Positions 1 through 8,654 of a stretch of 33,229 nt of DNA are shown piece after piece; position 1 is the first letter of the stretch, and each line of letters begins with the position of its first letter. Location of the stretch: positions 1 through 33,229 of the forward strand of contig JAENYQ010000036.1 in assembly GCA_016841675.1 (NCBI GenBank), read 5' to 3'. The position numbers and the translations under genes were made by a program. The notes beneath the pieces were generated by a model, which was not told the DNA's origin, searched no databases, and saw only the letters and a list, made by a program, of their open reading frames with translations. The stretch is from Desulfotomaculum sp. GTDB taxonomy: Bacteria > Bacillota > Desulfotomaculia > Desulfotomaculales > Desulfallaceae.

Positions 1-552
1 GCCCAAGACGAGGGACTTTCCTTACGCGAACTGGCTGTTGATGCGGCTTTAATGGAGCTGCTGCAGAACCGGCTGAATGAGCAGGGCATGGAACTGCAAC
101 CTTTTGTAATTGCCAACGATTTGGCCGGACACCGGGCTTATAACGGGCTGCAATTCGTTCGCGGGCTGGGTTTGGCCGCCGGCGGGTACAATAACGACTA
201 CCGGTTGGACCAGCCTATTGAGCACCAGCGGTTTTTGAACGTGCTGTCCGGTGCCGTTAAACAGAGCGGCGTGCGACTAGGCCCGGCACAGGTTTACGCT
301 GAACCGAATACCTTCGATATTTATGACGCCAGCTACGCTCTAATTAGGTATCTGGGGCTGGAAATGAGCAAGGATGAGTCTTTAAGTTACCTGGTGGATG
401 AAGGACTGTTCCAGGACCGCGATTATTGGGCGAAATATTTAAACCGTAAAACGCCGCTTAGCCACGGCGCCGCCTATATGATCATTGAGGAATTTATAAG
501 CTATGTGCAGGCGGGCCAGTACGACAATGATTGGGGATATCAGGAACAATAG
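1..552 (+). CDS. SLH-like domain protein, 3' part only
   Basis: The reading frame is open from base 1 and stops at 550-552, so the N-terminus lies outside the window; about 183 codons are visible. The segment around GLGLAAGGYNNDYRLD followed by an RFLNVL helix resembles a degenerate S-layer homology repeat (GI-x-GY-x-dG pattern, then a helix). A second possible repeat covers the last 65 residues, with helices around ALIRYLGLEM and AAYMIIEEFISYV. SLH domains bind pyruvylated secondary wall polymer on the outer cell surface. This fits the csaB gene about 6 kb downstream. The FsD signature that opens classical SLH repeats is not clear, so the family call is tentative. The next gene starts 17 bases after the stop, which suggests co-transcription. 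Confidence 0.5.
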   Translation, partial: AQDEGLSLRELAVDAALMELLQNRLNEQGMELQPFVIANDLAGHRAYNGLQFVRGLGLAAGGYNNDYRLDQPIEHQRFLNVLSGAVKQSGVRLGPAQVYAEPNTFDIYDASYALIRYLGLEMSKDESLSYLVDEGLFQDRDYWAKYLNRKTPLSHGAAYMIIEEFISYVQAGQYDNDWGYQEQ

Positions 553-569
553 ATAACGGGGGATGCCGG

Positions 570-2540
570 GTGAAAGATAAAAAGTGGGTACCGCTATTAA
601 TCGGTGTAGTAATTATAGGGCTGCTGGCGGCGGGCTATGCCGCTCTGCTGCGGCAGAACTTAGAGAGCGGGCACCGCAGCGTCGCCATGGCTGTGGTATA
701 TGATGAAGTGGCCAATTTAGCCCGGATGAACGGCATTAGCACGGTAGAAGCCTTGCAAATGTACGGTGACGGGGGTGTCGGCACTGTGCTGTTGAAGGAG
801 ACCACGGTTAGAGATGCCGCCCAGGACGGCGAATTTGTGTCCAAAACCGGTAGTGAACTTCTTATCCTGAATGAAAATGGGATCGTGGACTCGCTGGGCG
901 AGGATTTCCGGAGGCAGATTAAACCCGATTACCGCTACCTGATGTTCCCGAATCAGGAGTCTTACGAGCGTGTCCGAGGCCATTTGGCGGCCAAAGGGGT
1001 ACCGCTGCAGACCTGGGATCACGAAGGGTTATTCATTATTGAGACCGGTATGCACTGGGCGTCGGTGGAGATGGTTGGTACCGGGTTCCCCGAACGGGCT
1101 GTGGATGATGTGCAGGCGGCCGGCCTGGACGTTATGGTGCAAGTGCGCACCTGGAACCAGGTATCCGCCGAAGGGTTGAACTTCGTTTTCAGTGCCATCC
1201 AAAATATTCCCAACCTGACCGGGGTTGCTTTCAACGACCCGGTACTGCCCGGTGTACCGGGCCTGATTAAGTCGCTGACCTATGAAACACAAAAATTAGA
1301 TGTCCCCATAGTGCAGATTGAGTTTTCCAACCAGGTGGGTCTAACCAAGCTGGGCTTGCTGCTGGATAAAAATGTGTTGCGACTGCATTCCCTTACCCTG
1401 GAGGAAGACGCTAAAAGGAATTTTGACCTTGCTTCCATGGTAGATCGGTATGCTCTGGCGGCATCGGAACGCAATATCAGGGTGCTGCTGTTGCACACAT
1501 ACAGTAAAGCCGATGCCCCGGACATGCTGCAATTTAACCTGCAATTGACTGAAAAAGTGGGTAACAGGCTGGCCGCCGAAGGTCTGCAGCTTGGCGAGGC
1601 GTCGGTTCTGGAGCCGCTGGCTCTATCCCGTCTGGTGTTGTTTGTCATCGGGCTGGGCGTCATTGCCGGGGGTATGTTGCTGGCTTTCGTAATTGGTTGG
1701 GGCCGAGCGGCGCCGTATTTGGGGCTCGCGGGCCTGCTGATTTGGACCGCCTTGCTGGCAGTAGATGTGGTGAATCCAGCCCGTAAGTTAATGGCCTTTG
1801 CGGCGGTGGTAATATTCCCCACCTTGGCGCTGGCGCTGAACGTGCGACGGGAAGGTGCGCCCCCGTTGCGCTGTGTGCTGCTCTTACTGCGCACCTCGTT
1901 GTTCTCGCTGGTGGGGGCGGTATTAATGGTGGGCCTGCTGGCCGATGTGGGCTTCATGCTCAAGTTGGACCAGTTTACCGGCGTAAAGCTGGCCCATGTG
2001 ATACCGCTGGCGCTGGTGGCAGTTATCTTTTTCTTCCGCAGCGATGGGGGAAGGTCGGGCTGGCAGCAGCGTGTGCAGAGCTTCCTGGACCAGCCCGTGC
2101 TGGTTAAATTTGCTGTGGCGGCCGGATTTGTTTTAGTGGCGCTGCTGGTGTACGTTTCCCGTACCGGCAATGAATCGGCGGCCATATCTTCGCTGGAACT
2201 GCAGTTCCGCACCATGTTGGATACCCTGCTGGGGGTGCGCCCCCGTACTAAAGAGTTCCTGCTGGGGTATCCGCTGCTGTTGTTGCTTTTTTACCTGGGC
2301 TTCCGGGACAACCGGTACCAACCCCTGTTGCTGGCCGGGGTTATTGGCCAGGTATCGCTGGTAAACACCTACGCTCATATCCACACGCCCTTGCTGGTAT
2401 CGCTGCTGCGCAGTTTTAACGGGTTGTGGCTGGGCATAATCGGGGGTCTTTTGCTTATTGTAATGTGGAGATTAGGCGTCCGGCTGGCGGAAAAATATAT
2501 TTATCAGGAGTCAGGAGTCAGAAGTCAGGAGTCAGAATGA
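570..2540 (+). CDS. DUF5693-family polytopic membrane protein
   Basis: A 656-residue protein of unknown function. I chose the GTG at 570 because a G-rich Shine-Dalgarno-like stretch (about 556-563) precedes it and a charged KDKK plus a transmembrane helix (residues about 6-28) follow at once; an in-frame ATG at 531 would overlap the upstream gene. After the first helix comes an extracytoplasmic domain (about 30-345), then a C-terminal half rich in hydrophobic helices (about 350-645). From recall, this architecture matches the DUF5693 family, often found beside csaB in Clostridia; a link to wall polymer or S-layer assembly is inferred from context only. The last 12 residues (QESGVRSQESE plus stop) are encoded by GGAGTCA heptad repeats, so the original C-terminus has been replaced or extended by repeat DNA. 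Confidence 0.75.
   Translation: MKDKKWVPLLIGVVIIGLLAAGYAALLRQNLESGHRSVAMAVVYDEVANLARMNGISTVEALQMYGDGGVGTVLLKETTVRDAAQDGEFVSKTGSELLILNENGIVDSLGEDFRRQIKPDYRYLMFPNQESYERVRGHLAAKGVPLQTWDHEGLFIIETGMHWASVEMVGTGFPERAVDDVQAAGLDVMVQVRTWNQVSAEGLNFVFSAIQNIPNLTGVAFNDPVLPGVPGLIKSLTYETQKLDVPIVQIEFSNQVGLTKLGLLLDKNVLRLHSLTLEEDAKRNFDLASMVDRYALAASERNIRVLLLHTYSKADAPDMLQFNLQLTEKVGNRLAAEGLQLGEASVLEPLALSRLVLFVIGLGVIAGGMLLAFVIGWGRAAPYLGLAGLLIWTALLAVDVVNPARKLMAFAAVVIFPTLALALNVRREGAPPLRCVLLLLRTSLFSLVGAVLMVGLLADVGFMLKLDQFTGVKLAHVIPLALVAVIFFFRSDGGRSGWQQRVQSFLDQPVLVKFAVAAGFVLVALLVYVSRTGNESAAISSLELQFRTMLDTLLGVRPRTKEFLLGYPLLLLLFYLGFRDNRYQPLLLAGVIGQVSLVNTYAHIHTPLLVSLLRSFNGLWLGIIGGLLLIVMWRLGVRLAEKYIYQESGVRSQESE
2507..2540 (+). 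repeat. GGAGTCA heptad array inside a gene end
   Basis: Four consecutive heptads occupy 2507-2534 (GGAGTCA, GGAGTCA, GAAGTCA, GGAGTCA), followed by GAATGA, which supplies the stop codon of the DUF5693 gene. The same heptad family recurs between genes across the ilv/leu operon. Confidence 0.9.
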
Positions 2541-2623
2541 TAAAAACGGGGGACAGTAACGTATTGTTTGCGGCTAATTATTAAATAATAACCCGTGGAT
2601 GTTTTGATACAACGGGGTGGAAT

Positions 2624-3721
2624 ATGAGTCAGGACGTATTGTTTGTATTTGGGGCAGGAGCATCCTACGCGGACGGAGCGCCGTTGCAGGATGAAATTTT
2701 GCCCATTATATTGTCTGGAGAACTTAAAGATATCGCAGCCTCAGTTACCGGAAAAAATGTCTGCGAATTCATTAAAGCCAATTTTACCTGGGATAGACAG
2801 GCCGGTGTTTATCCTACCCTGGAATCGGTCTTCGGGTTCCTTGATTACTTTATCAACCAGGATGAGCATTTAAGTGCCCGGTATCCCAATATAGAAATTC
2901 ATGCCCTCAAGGAAGGCTTGATTAAGCTTATCCATCATGTCATTAGTAAAAAATCAAATCGCCGGGCTATGGTTTACCGGTCCTTTTGGGAAGCTGTTTT
3001 GCGGAATAACCGGCCAGTCGCTGTGTTAACGCTTAACTATGATACACTGCTTGAAGAAGCCTTTAAATATGTGTACCCTGAAGACGCATCCATAAACTAT
3101 TGCATAAACCTGATGAACTACGATTTACCCGATGCTGATATTAATCGGTTTAAATATGAGGGACCGCAGCATCTGCAGGATGATGGTGGCAAACCTGTAT
3201 CGGTTAAAATCATGAAGGGCCACGGGAGCTTGAACTGGAAGTATTGCAATTGCTGCAATCAGGTATTGTTGACCCCCTGGGACACCAATACAGATTTATT
3301 TGACGAAGCCATCGTGCAGGAGCAGGAACACACCGCCCCCGGGCATGGTAAATACCGTTGCCCTGTAGATGGGTCGGTCTTTAAAACACTAATTATTCCT
3401 CCGTCCCATATCAAACAGATTTCGCACCCGATAATTTCTCTCATATTAAATGAATCTTTAAGGGTTATAAGACGCTGTAAAAAGGTTGTGTTTGTAGGTT
3501 ACTCTTTTCCAGATGCCGATGTGCATTTCAAGGCGCTGTTTAAAAAAAGCTTGATTAATGACCAGCAAATATTTATTGTTAATAGAACAGTGAGTAAAAA
3601 ATTGGCTTTGAATTACACTTCTTTGTCGGGAACATTGAAATTTGTGGAGTTGCCTTTTGCGGATTTTATTAAAAATGATTTTATGGGCCTGCTTAGTTCT
3701 AATGGAACAAATTATAGGTAG
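2624..3721 (+). CDS. SIR2-like (sirtuin-fold) domain protein
   Basis: A 365-residue protein with the hallmarks of a SIR2-like NAD-binding fold: GAGAS near the N-terminus (10-14), TLNYD (136-140), HGSLNW with the expected catalytic-type histidine (H200) and VGYSFPDAD (291-299). Cysteines at 208, 210, 211 and 246 (YCNCC and YRCP) could form a zinc site. Proteins of this SIR2_2-like group include NADases of anti-phage systems as well as uncharacterised stand-alone proteins. No partner gene (ThsB-like TIR, Argonaute, HerA) is adjacent, so a defence role is inference. ATG 2624 has GGGGTGG upstream. The gene is visibly more A+T-rich than its neighbours and separates DUF5693 from tagA. A heptad array and a GGGGGACAG repeat fragment (about 2549-2557) lie just upstream. 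Acquisition as a single-gene islet is likely. Confidence 0.8.
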   Translation: MSQDVLFVFGAGASYADGAPLQDEILPIILSGELKDIAASVTGKNVCEFIKANFTWDRQAGVYPTLESVFGFLDYFINQDEHLSARYPNIEIHALKEGLIKLIHHVISKKSNRRAMVYRSFWEAVLRNNRPVAVLTLNYDTLLEEAFKYVYPEDASINYCINLMNYDLPDADINRFKYEGPQHLQDDGGKPVSVKIMKGHGSLNWKYCNCCNQVLLTPWDTNTDLFDEAIVQEQEHTAPGHGKYRCPVDGSVFKTLIIPPSHIKQISHPIISLILNESLRVIRRCKKVVFVGYSFPDADVHFKALFKKSLINDQQIFIVNRTVSKKLALNYTSLSGTLKFVELPFADFIKNDFMGLLSSNGTNYR

Positions 3722-3772
3722 GTTGCGTCATATTTATTAGAAGCCGAACTCAAATAACTATTAGGTGATTAA

Positions 3773-4513
3773 ATGCGTGTAGATATATTGGGTGTTCCGG
3801 TGGACCGGCTGACTATAGACCAGACGGTACAGCGGGTGACTGAATTGGTTGGCGCCGGCCGGCCCGCCCGGGTCATTACTCTAAACCCCGAGTACTTGTA
3901 CCGGGGCGTTACCGATGACAAAGCACTACTGGAATTGGTTCACCGGGCTGATCTGGTTACTGCCGACGGCGAAGGCATCGTTTGGGCGGGCCGGGTGGCC
4001 GGAAAACCTTTTCCCGAGCGGGTAACCGGCATCGACCTGATGTTGGCTCTGGTGCAGCAGGCGGCCCAAGAGGGCTGGCGGGTTTTTCTGCTGGGCGCTG
4101 CCCCCGGGGTGGCTGAAGAAGCGGCGGAAAATCTGCGGCGGCAGTACCCGGGGTTGCAGGTGGCCGGTACTTACCACGGTTACTTTAAACAGGATGAGGA
4201 AACGGCCGTGGCGGAACGGGTTCGGGAAGCTGAACCGCAGGTGCTTTTTGCTGCTTTGGGTGCCCCCAAGCAGGAACGGTGGATTGACCAATATATTGAA
4301 AGCATTGGCCCGGTAGTGGCCATGGGTGTGGGCGGCAGTTTGGACGTTATTGCCGGCCGGGTAACCAGGGCGCCCCGCTGGATGCAAAGTTTGCGCGTTG
4401 AGTGGCTGGGTCGGCTGGTTATGGAACCCTCCCGCTGGCGGCGCATATTGGTGTTACCACGATTTGCCTGGTTGGTGCAGCGGTATTATCGCCTAGCACG
4501 ACGTAATCGGTAA
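3773..4513 (+). CDS. tagA: WecG/TagA/CpsF family glycosyltransferase
   Basis: A 246-residue protein of normal length for the family that transfers N-acetylmannosamine or a related sugar from its UDP form to undecaprenyl-PP-GlcNAc, the second step in wall polymer linkage-unit assembly on the inner membrane face. Visible signatures are ITLNPEYL (35-42), the TADGEG motif with the conserved Asp65, the LLGAAPGV nucleotide-binding segment, ALGAPKQERW and a basic, aromatic C-terminal tail typical of membrane-associated TagA. ATG 3773 is preceded by AGGTGAT at 3763-3769. It pairs functionally with the tagO-like gene at 8828. The exact sugar cannot be read from sequence. Confidence 0.88.
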   Translation: MRVDILGVPVDRLTIDQTVQRVTELVGAGRPARVITLNPEYLYRGVTDDKALLELVHRADLVTADGEGIVWAGRVAGKPFPERVTGIDLMLALVQQAAQEGWRVFLLGAAPGVAEEAAENLRRQYPGLQVAGTYHGYFKQDEETAVAERVREAEPQVLFAALGAPKQERWIDQYIESIGPVVAMGVGGSLDVIAGRVTRAPRWMQSLRVEWLGRLVMEPSRWRRILVLPRFAWLVQRYYRLARRNR

Positions 4514-4598
4514 AAGCACGCACTAAGTGAACTGATTTGATGGATGGTATTGAAAAATCTAGGTTTAGGTTTGCTTTGGCAAGCAGAGGATATTATCA

Positions 4599-4627
4599 TT
4601 GTTGCGTCGAAGTATTCGAAGTATAAT
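4599..4627 (+). promoter_or_regulatory. Candidate sigma-A promoter for the LCP gene
   Basis: TTGTTG (4599-4604) and a perfect TATAAT (4622-4627) are separated by 17 bases, in the 238-base gap before the LCP gene. A tandem direct repeat of TCGAAGTAT (4607-4624) fills the spacer and runs into the -10 element, a possible regulator site. A second TATAAT lies at 4639-4644 without a good -35. Confidence 0.55.
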
Positions 4628-4751
4628 ATACGTCTAAGTATAATTTATTTACCGATTGAATAACTAACGGCAAGGTTGTATCATTTTTGTATTTTTATTA
4701 GTTTGGTCGTTTGAGAGAAGCTGCAGAAGCGTCGGAAGGAGGCGCCTGAAT

Positions 4752-6008
4752 ATGCCTAGAAGAAAAAGAAAACTTAAGAGCAAGTTAAGGCTTGCTGTTT
4801 TTCTGGTAATTTTAGTTGGCCTTTTTGCCGGCGGTTTTGCTTTGGCCAATAATTTTCTCTGGCCTATCATAACCGGCGAAAAGTTTGTAGCGGACAACCC
4901 CGGTGAAGGAGAGGATGAAGTCCTAGCCGAGCTACCCGGTATTAACGTGCTGATGATGGGCGTTGATGAACGCGAAGATGACAAAAGTCAGCGTACAGAC
5001 ACCATGATTTTGGCCAACATTAATAACAAGGACAACCGGATTTCCCTTCTGTCCATTCCCAGGGATACCAAGGTGTACCTGCCCGGTTACGGGGTAAATA
5101 AAGTTAATGCGGCCAATTATTACGGCGGACCCGAAATGGCCATGAAAGTTGTTTCGGACCTTACCGGCGTATCGGTGGATTATTACATGACCACCAACTT
5201 TAACGGATTTAAAGATATCGTGGACGCCCTGGGCGGTGTGACTGTCGATGTGGATAAGAATATGAATCACAGTGAACGGGCCTACGGCGGTGCTTATAAT
5301 ATTAGCTTGCAAAAAGGCGTCCAGAGGTTGGATGGCACTCAGGCTTTGGGGTACGCCCGTTACCGAAACGACGAGTTGGGTGACATAACCCGCACCCAGC
5401 GCCAGTTAAAACTGCTTTCAGCCATTGGTGACGAGGCTATGAAGCCGGCCACCGTTACCAAGCTGCCCAAACTTGTGCCCGGTATTTACAATAATGTAGA
5501 TACCAACATGGGTATTAAACAGCTGTTAGCTATGGCCAAGGCCGCTAAGAACCTGGAAAATCTGCAGATGGCCACTCAGACACTGCCGGGCTGGTTCCTT
5601 GATGAAAACGGGGTCAGTTACTGGTATGTAGATCCGGATGATGCCCGAGAAGTGACCATGGCATTATTTGAGGATGGCAAAGTCGTAGACATAGTGCATG
5701 GCGCCATGGGCAATAACAGTCAGAGCAGTGAAGGCAAGCAGGTGGCCATGGAACAGCCTGCTACCGGCAGCACCCCTGTCGCGGATAACGGAAAAAAGAA
5801 TAACCCCGGTGATGCTGTTAATACGCAGGATACAGGCGATGCCGCTCCCGTAGAAAATGATCCAACCTCAAACACGGAGCAAAGCACCGAACCAGACGCC
5901 AATAACCAAGCCGACCAAGAGCCTTTGGAGCGCAACGGCCTCACTGAAGAAGAAACCGATGTAATACCGGTGCCAGACCAGCAACCAGTCAGAATCATCA
6001 TCCGGTAA
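4752..6008 (+). CDS. LytR-CpsA-Psr (LCP) family wall polymer ligase
   Basis: A 418-residue type II membrane protein: basic N-terminus (RRKRKLKSK), one transmembrane helix (about 14-34), then an extracytoplasmic LCP domain (about 55-230). LCP enzymes move undecaprenyl-PP-linked glycopolymers onto peptidoglycan. Family motifs are present: RTDTM (81-85), SIPRDT (101-106, with the phosphate-contacting Arg) and ARYRND followed by GDITRTQRQ (from 202). The last 100 residues are a low-complexity tail rich in Asn, Gln, Asp, Glu, Thr and Pro, longer than usual and probably disordered in the wall. ATG 4752 follows GGAAGGAGG. The gene sits between tagA and csaB, which points to attachment of the S-layer-anchoring polymer. 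Confidence 0.9.
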   Translation: MPRRKRKLKSKLRLAVFLVILVGLFAGGFALANNFLWPIITGEKFVADNPGEGEDEVLAELPGINVLMMGVDEREDDKSQRTDTMILANINNKDNRISLLSIPRDTKVYLPGYGVNKVNAANYYGGPEMAMKVVSDLTGVSVDYYMTTNFNGFKDIVDALGGVTVDVDKNMNHSERAYGGAYNISLQKGVQRLDGTQALGYARYRNDELGDITRTQRQLKLLSAIGDEAMKPATVTKLPKLVPGIYNNVDTNMGIKQLLAMAKAAKNLENLQMATQTLPGWFLDENGVSYWYVDPDDAREVTMALFEDGKVVDIVHGAMGNNSQSSEGKQVAMEQPATGSTPVADNGKKNNPGDAVNTQDTGDAAPVENDPTSNTEQSTEPDANNQADQEPLERNGLTEEETDVIPVPDQQPVRIIIR

Positions 6009-6034
6009 GCCCATTACCAAAAGTCAAACAAGGT

Positions 6035-6076
6035 AAAAAGGGGACAGGCTACTTTTTTAAAAGTTTCCTGTCCTTT
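6035..6076 (+). repeat. REP-like hairpin of the GGGGACAGG family
   Basis: AAAAAGGGGACAGG and the following CTACTTTTTT (6035-6058) match the ends of the transposase element at 7924-8654. They are followed by an inverted partner (CCTGTCCTTT, 6067-6076), so the transcript could fold with a GGACAGG/CCTGTCC stem. This is probably a non-autonomous relative of the transposase element. It lies 26 bases after the LCP gene and could also act as a transcription terminator. The remaining sequence to about 6230 is A+T-rich with nothing recognisable. Confidence 0.7.
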
Positions 6077-6237
6077 AGTGTTTCTTTATTAGATAAGACA
6101 AGAAAAATTTTTTCGAGTTTAAAGGAAATTGGTGGCACTGGTGGCAAATTAGTTAGTATGTAGTTTGGCTGATAGGAGCCATGGAAATAAATAATAAGGT
6201 AACAAAAACCGAAACTACTGAAAAAGCCCAGTTCCGT

Positions 6238-6313
6238 GTCATTCTCAATGAAACGAAGTGAAATGAAGAACCTTGATCAAAATACCCAGATTCTTCGTTG
6301 CGCTCAGAACGAC
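6238..6313 (+). repeat. Degenerate TCATTCTGAGC-family palindromic repeat
   Basis: GTCATTCTCAATGAAACGAAGTG at the left (read in pieces) and the inverted arm AGATTCTTCGTTGCGCTCAGAACGAC at the right are diverged copies of the palindromic repeat seen at 21.6-21.9 kb and 23.1-23.4 kb. The repeat ends 35 bases before the csaB start. It explains an in-frame upstream extension (ATG 6298) that should not be used as the start. Confidence 0.7.
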
Positions 6314-6348
6314 AATCTTGGCTACTTTGCCGCTTAAGAAGGTGCAGA

Positions 6349-7473
6349 ATGAAAAATAGGGTGGTAATATCCGGTTATTACGGCTTCAACAATCTTGGTG
6401 ACGAAGCTGTTTTATACAGCATGCTTCATTCGCTGCGCCGGGCGGTTCCGGGCATTGAAATCACCGTGCTGTCCAATGACCCGTCGGCTACTGCCCGGGA
6501 ATACGGGGTTATAGCGGTGGACCGCTGGAATATGCGCGCGGTGGCCGGCGCCATCAGGCGTTCCCAATTGCTAATCAGCGGAGGCGGCAGCCTGCTGCAG
6601 GATGTTACCGGGTTGCAAAGCCTGTTATACTACCTGGTGATTATCTGGACCGCTCGCCTGCTACGTCGGCCGGTGATGTATTACGCCCAGGGCATTGGCC
6701 CGGTCAACACCAGGCCGGGGCGGATTTTAACCGGCCTCACCACCCGGGGTGCCCGGGCGGTCACGGTAAGGGACGACGAATCAGCCCGGGACTTAAAATC
6801 CATGGGCGTGTGCCGGACGGTGGAGGTGGTGGCCGATCCGGTGCTGGGTCTGCACCCGGATGATATAGACCTCACAACCGGGGCGGATATACTTAAGAGA
6901 CACGGAGTAATGCCCGGTAATTGCGTAGTGGGCGTTTCAGTGCGTCCGCTGCCCGGACCGGCGGCGGACTGGGAAGCCGAATTGGCCGGGGCTCTGGATC
7001 TGCTGGCCCGAGCGGGCCGTACGGTGGTGTTCGTACCTATGCATCACCCGGCCGATTTAATAACCTCCCGGGAGATTGCTTCCTTAATGAAAGAGCAACA
7101 TGTAATTATCGGGGAAAAAATCAACGTGCCTCAGATGCTTTCCCTGGTGGCGAACCTGGACCTTCTGGTGGGCATGCGGCTACACGCCTTAATATTCGCT
7201 GCGGTAGGCGGGGTGCCGCCGTTAGGTATTGTGTATGACCCCAAGGTCGAGCGATTCCTGCGGCGCATTGACTTGGCCCCGGCAGGAACACCGGAGCATA
7301 TTAAGGCCGGCGACATGGTGGAAACGGCTGAATTGTACATCAGCGAACGTGAACAACTGCGGGATAAGGTGTCTCGCCGGGTGGACGAGCTTCGTACGGC
7401 TGCGGGGCGCCCGGCGGAAATTGTGCGGGAATTGCTGGCAGTTAACCAAAAACCAAGAACGGGAGGAAATTAG
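6349..7473 (+). CDS. csaB: CsaB polysaccharide pyruvyl transferase
   Basis: A 374-residue enzyme of the polysaccharide pyruvyl transferase family. CsaB adds a ketal-linked pyruvate to the secondary cell wall polymer, creating the ligand for SLH domains. The N-terminus carries the hallmark [39 protein letters not shown] and the late [10 protein letters not shown] motif follow in family order. I chose ATG 6349 because AAGAAGGTG lies just upstream and homology begins at once. The longer frame from 6298 runs into a dispersed repeat. The stop is 1 base before fabZ, with fabZ's ribosome binding site inside csaB, so the two are translationally coupled. SLH-like protein, LCP ligase and CsaB in one cluster support a pyruvylated-polymer S-layer anchor. 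Confidence 0.9.
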   Translation: MKNRVVISGYYGFNNLGDEAVLYSMLHSLRRAVPGIEITVLSNDPSATAREYGVIAVDRWNMRAVAGAIRRSQLLISGGGSLLQDVTGLQSLLYYLVIIWTARLLRRPVMYYAQGIGPVNTRPGRILTGLTTRGARAVTVRDDESARDLKSMGVCRTVEVVADPVLGLHPDDIDLTTGADILKRHGVMPGNCVVGVSVRPLPGPAADWEAELAGALDLLARAGRTVVFVPMHHPADLITSREIASLMKEQHVIIGEKINVPQMLSLVANLDLLVGMRLHALIFAAVGGVPPLGIVYDPKVERFLRRIDLAPAGTPEHIKAGDMVETAELYISEREQLRDKVSRRVDELRTAAGRPAEIVRELLAVNQKPRTGGN

Positions 7474-7474
7474 C

Positions 7475-7915
7475 ATGCCTAATAATGGATTGGATATTAA
7501 CGAAATCATGAAAGTTATCCCTCACCGGTACCCCTTTTTACTGGTGGACCGGATCGAGGAAATGGTGCCCGGGGTACGGGCCGTTGGTATAAAAAACGTC
7601 ACCATCAATGAGCAGTTTTTCCAGGGCCATTTTCCCGGTTATCCAATTATGCCCGGGATGCTGATTATAGAGGCGATGGCCCAGGTAGGTGCGGTAGCGG
7701 TTTTGAGCACCCCGGAATTCACCGGCAGACTAGCTCTTTTCGCCGGCATCGACAAGGCCCGCTTCAGGCGTCCGGTGGTGCCCGGTGATGTACTGCGTCT
7801 GGAAGTCGAAATGCTGCGCCTGCGTGGCACCCTGGGCAAAAGCAAAGCCACGGCCCACGTGGGCAACGACCTGGCCGTAGAAGCCGAGCTCCTCTTCGCC
7901 ATAATTGAAAGGTAA
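7475..7915 (+). CDS. fabZ: 3-hydroxyacyl-ACP dehydratase FabZ
   Basis: A 146-residue hot-dog-fold dehydratase that removes water from (3R)-3-hydroxyacyl-ACP in fatty acid elongation. The signature is complete: [13 protein letters not shown], then [20 protein letters not shown] with catalytic His52 and Glu66, and a [17 protein letters not shown] strand pair. ATG 7475 follows GGGAGGAAAT at a good distance; a longer frame from 7229 merely overlaps csaB in another frame. Being tightly linked to csaB rather than to other fab genes is a little unusual and may simply reflect shared envelope demand. Confidence 0.93.
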   Translation: MPNNGLDINEIMKVIPHRYPFLLVDRIEEMVPGVRAVGIKNVTINEQFFQGHFPGYPIMPGMLIIEAMAQVGAVAVLSTPEFTGRLALFAGIDKARFRRPVVPGDVLRLEVEMLRLRGTLGKSKATAHVGNDLAVEAELLFAIIER

Positions 7916-7923
7916 GGAAAGGT

Positions 7924-8654
7924 AAAAAGGGGACAGGCTACTTTTTGGGGGAGGTTTTTGTATGCCAAGAATAGCCAGGGGTTTAGTTGGCGGATTTATA
8001 TATCATGTTATAAATCGCGGCAATTTTAAGCAACAGGTCTTCCATAAGAAAAAGGATTATAGCATATTTATTGAGCTAGTGGATGAGGCCAAAAGCCGGT
8101 ATGGGATCGAATTACTGGCTTATTGCGTTATGCCCAACCATTTTCATATGGTTCTTAAGCCTGAGCATGGTGACGAACTGAGCAAATATATGCAATGGTT
8201 AATGACAAGCCATGTGCGGCGTTATCATCGACATTATGATTCAGTGGGTCATGTTTGGCAGGGAAGATTTAAAAGCTTTATCATCCAGGCAGACCATCAT
8301 TTATTAACTGTGCTTAGATATGTGGAAGGAAACCCTGTCAGGGCCGGGTTGGTTGGCTCAGCCAGGGACTGGCCATGGTCTTCTCATAGAGAACGAATAG
8401 GATGTTTTGTGACCAATACGTTAATTAATGAAATACCCATTCCTTTACCGGAAAATTGGAGTGCTTTCGTGGATGAACCCATAACAGCAATTGAATTGGA
8501 GAAGGTTCGCAACAGCATTGTACGCCAGGCTCCTTATGGTTCATCTGGTTGGCAAGAAAACTTATCAAAGGAATTGGGCTTGGAATCAACTATTAGGCCC
8601 AGGGGTAGGCCCAAAAAGGTCAGGAAAGGTGAAAAGTAGCCTGTCCCCTTTTTT
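7924..8654 (+). mobile_element. REP-type element with transposase and matched inverted ends
   Basis: The left end (7924-7946, AAAAAGGGGACAGGCTAC then TTTTT) and right end (8632-8653) are perfect inverted copies over 22 bases. They enclose one transposase gene, whose stop codon lies inside the right end. It sits between fabZ and tagO. Related solo ends occur at 6035-6076 and 30842-30951, consistent with an autonomous copy accompanied by non-autonomous derivatives. Confidence 0.85.
7962..8639 (+). CDS. REP-associated tyrosine transposase (Y1_Tnp/RAYT)
   Basis: A 225-residue protein of the IS200-like Y1 transposase superfamily, REP-associated branch. It has the HUH-type metal motif HFH in MPNHFHMVLKP, the segment GHVWQGRFKS, the downstream catalytic-type tyrosine in LRYVEGNPVRAGLV, and DWPWSSHRERIG. 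Such enzymes cut and rejoin single-stranded DNA at REP-like palindromes. A basic C-terminal tail (RPRGRPKKVRKGEK) may contact DNA. ATG 7962 is preceded by GGGGGAGG. All expected motifs are intact and the ends match, so this copy may still be active. The gene is more A+T-rich than the flanking envelope genes. Confidence 0.92.
   Translation: MPRIARGLVGGFIYHVINRGNFKQQVFHKKKDYSIFIELVDEAKSRYGIELLAYCVMPNHFHMVLKPEHGDELSKYMQWLMTSHVRRYHRHYDSVGHVWQGRFKSFIIQADHHLLTVLRYVEGNPVRAGLVGSARDWPWSSHRERIGCFVTNTLINEIPIPLPENWSAFVDEPITAIELEKVRNSIVRQAPYGSSGWQENLSKELGLESTIRPRGRPKKVRKGEK

Noticed and set aside
1280-2215. Long open frame of 311 codons on the minus strand
   Set aside because: It is antisense to the DUF5693 gene, rich in Ser/Thr/Arg as expected for the complement of a G+C-rich gene, with no ribosome binding site or recognisable domain.
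6181-6261. A 26-codon frame with a possible ribosome binding site (TAGGAG) before csaB
   Set aside because: The second half is encoded by a dispersed repeat and the peptide is very short; no support beyond the start signal.
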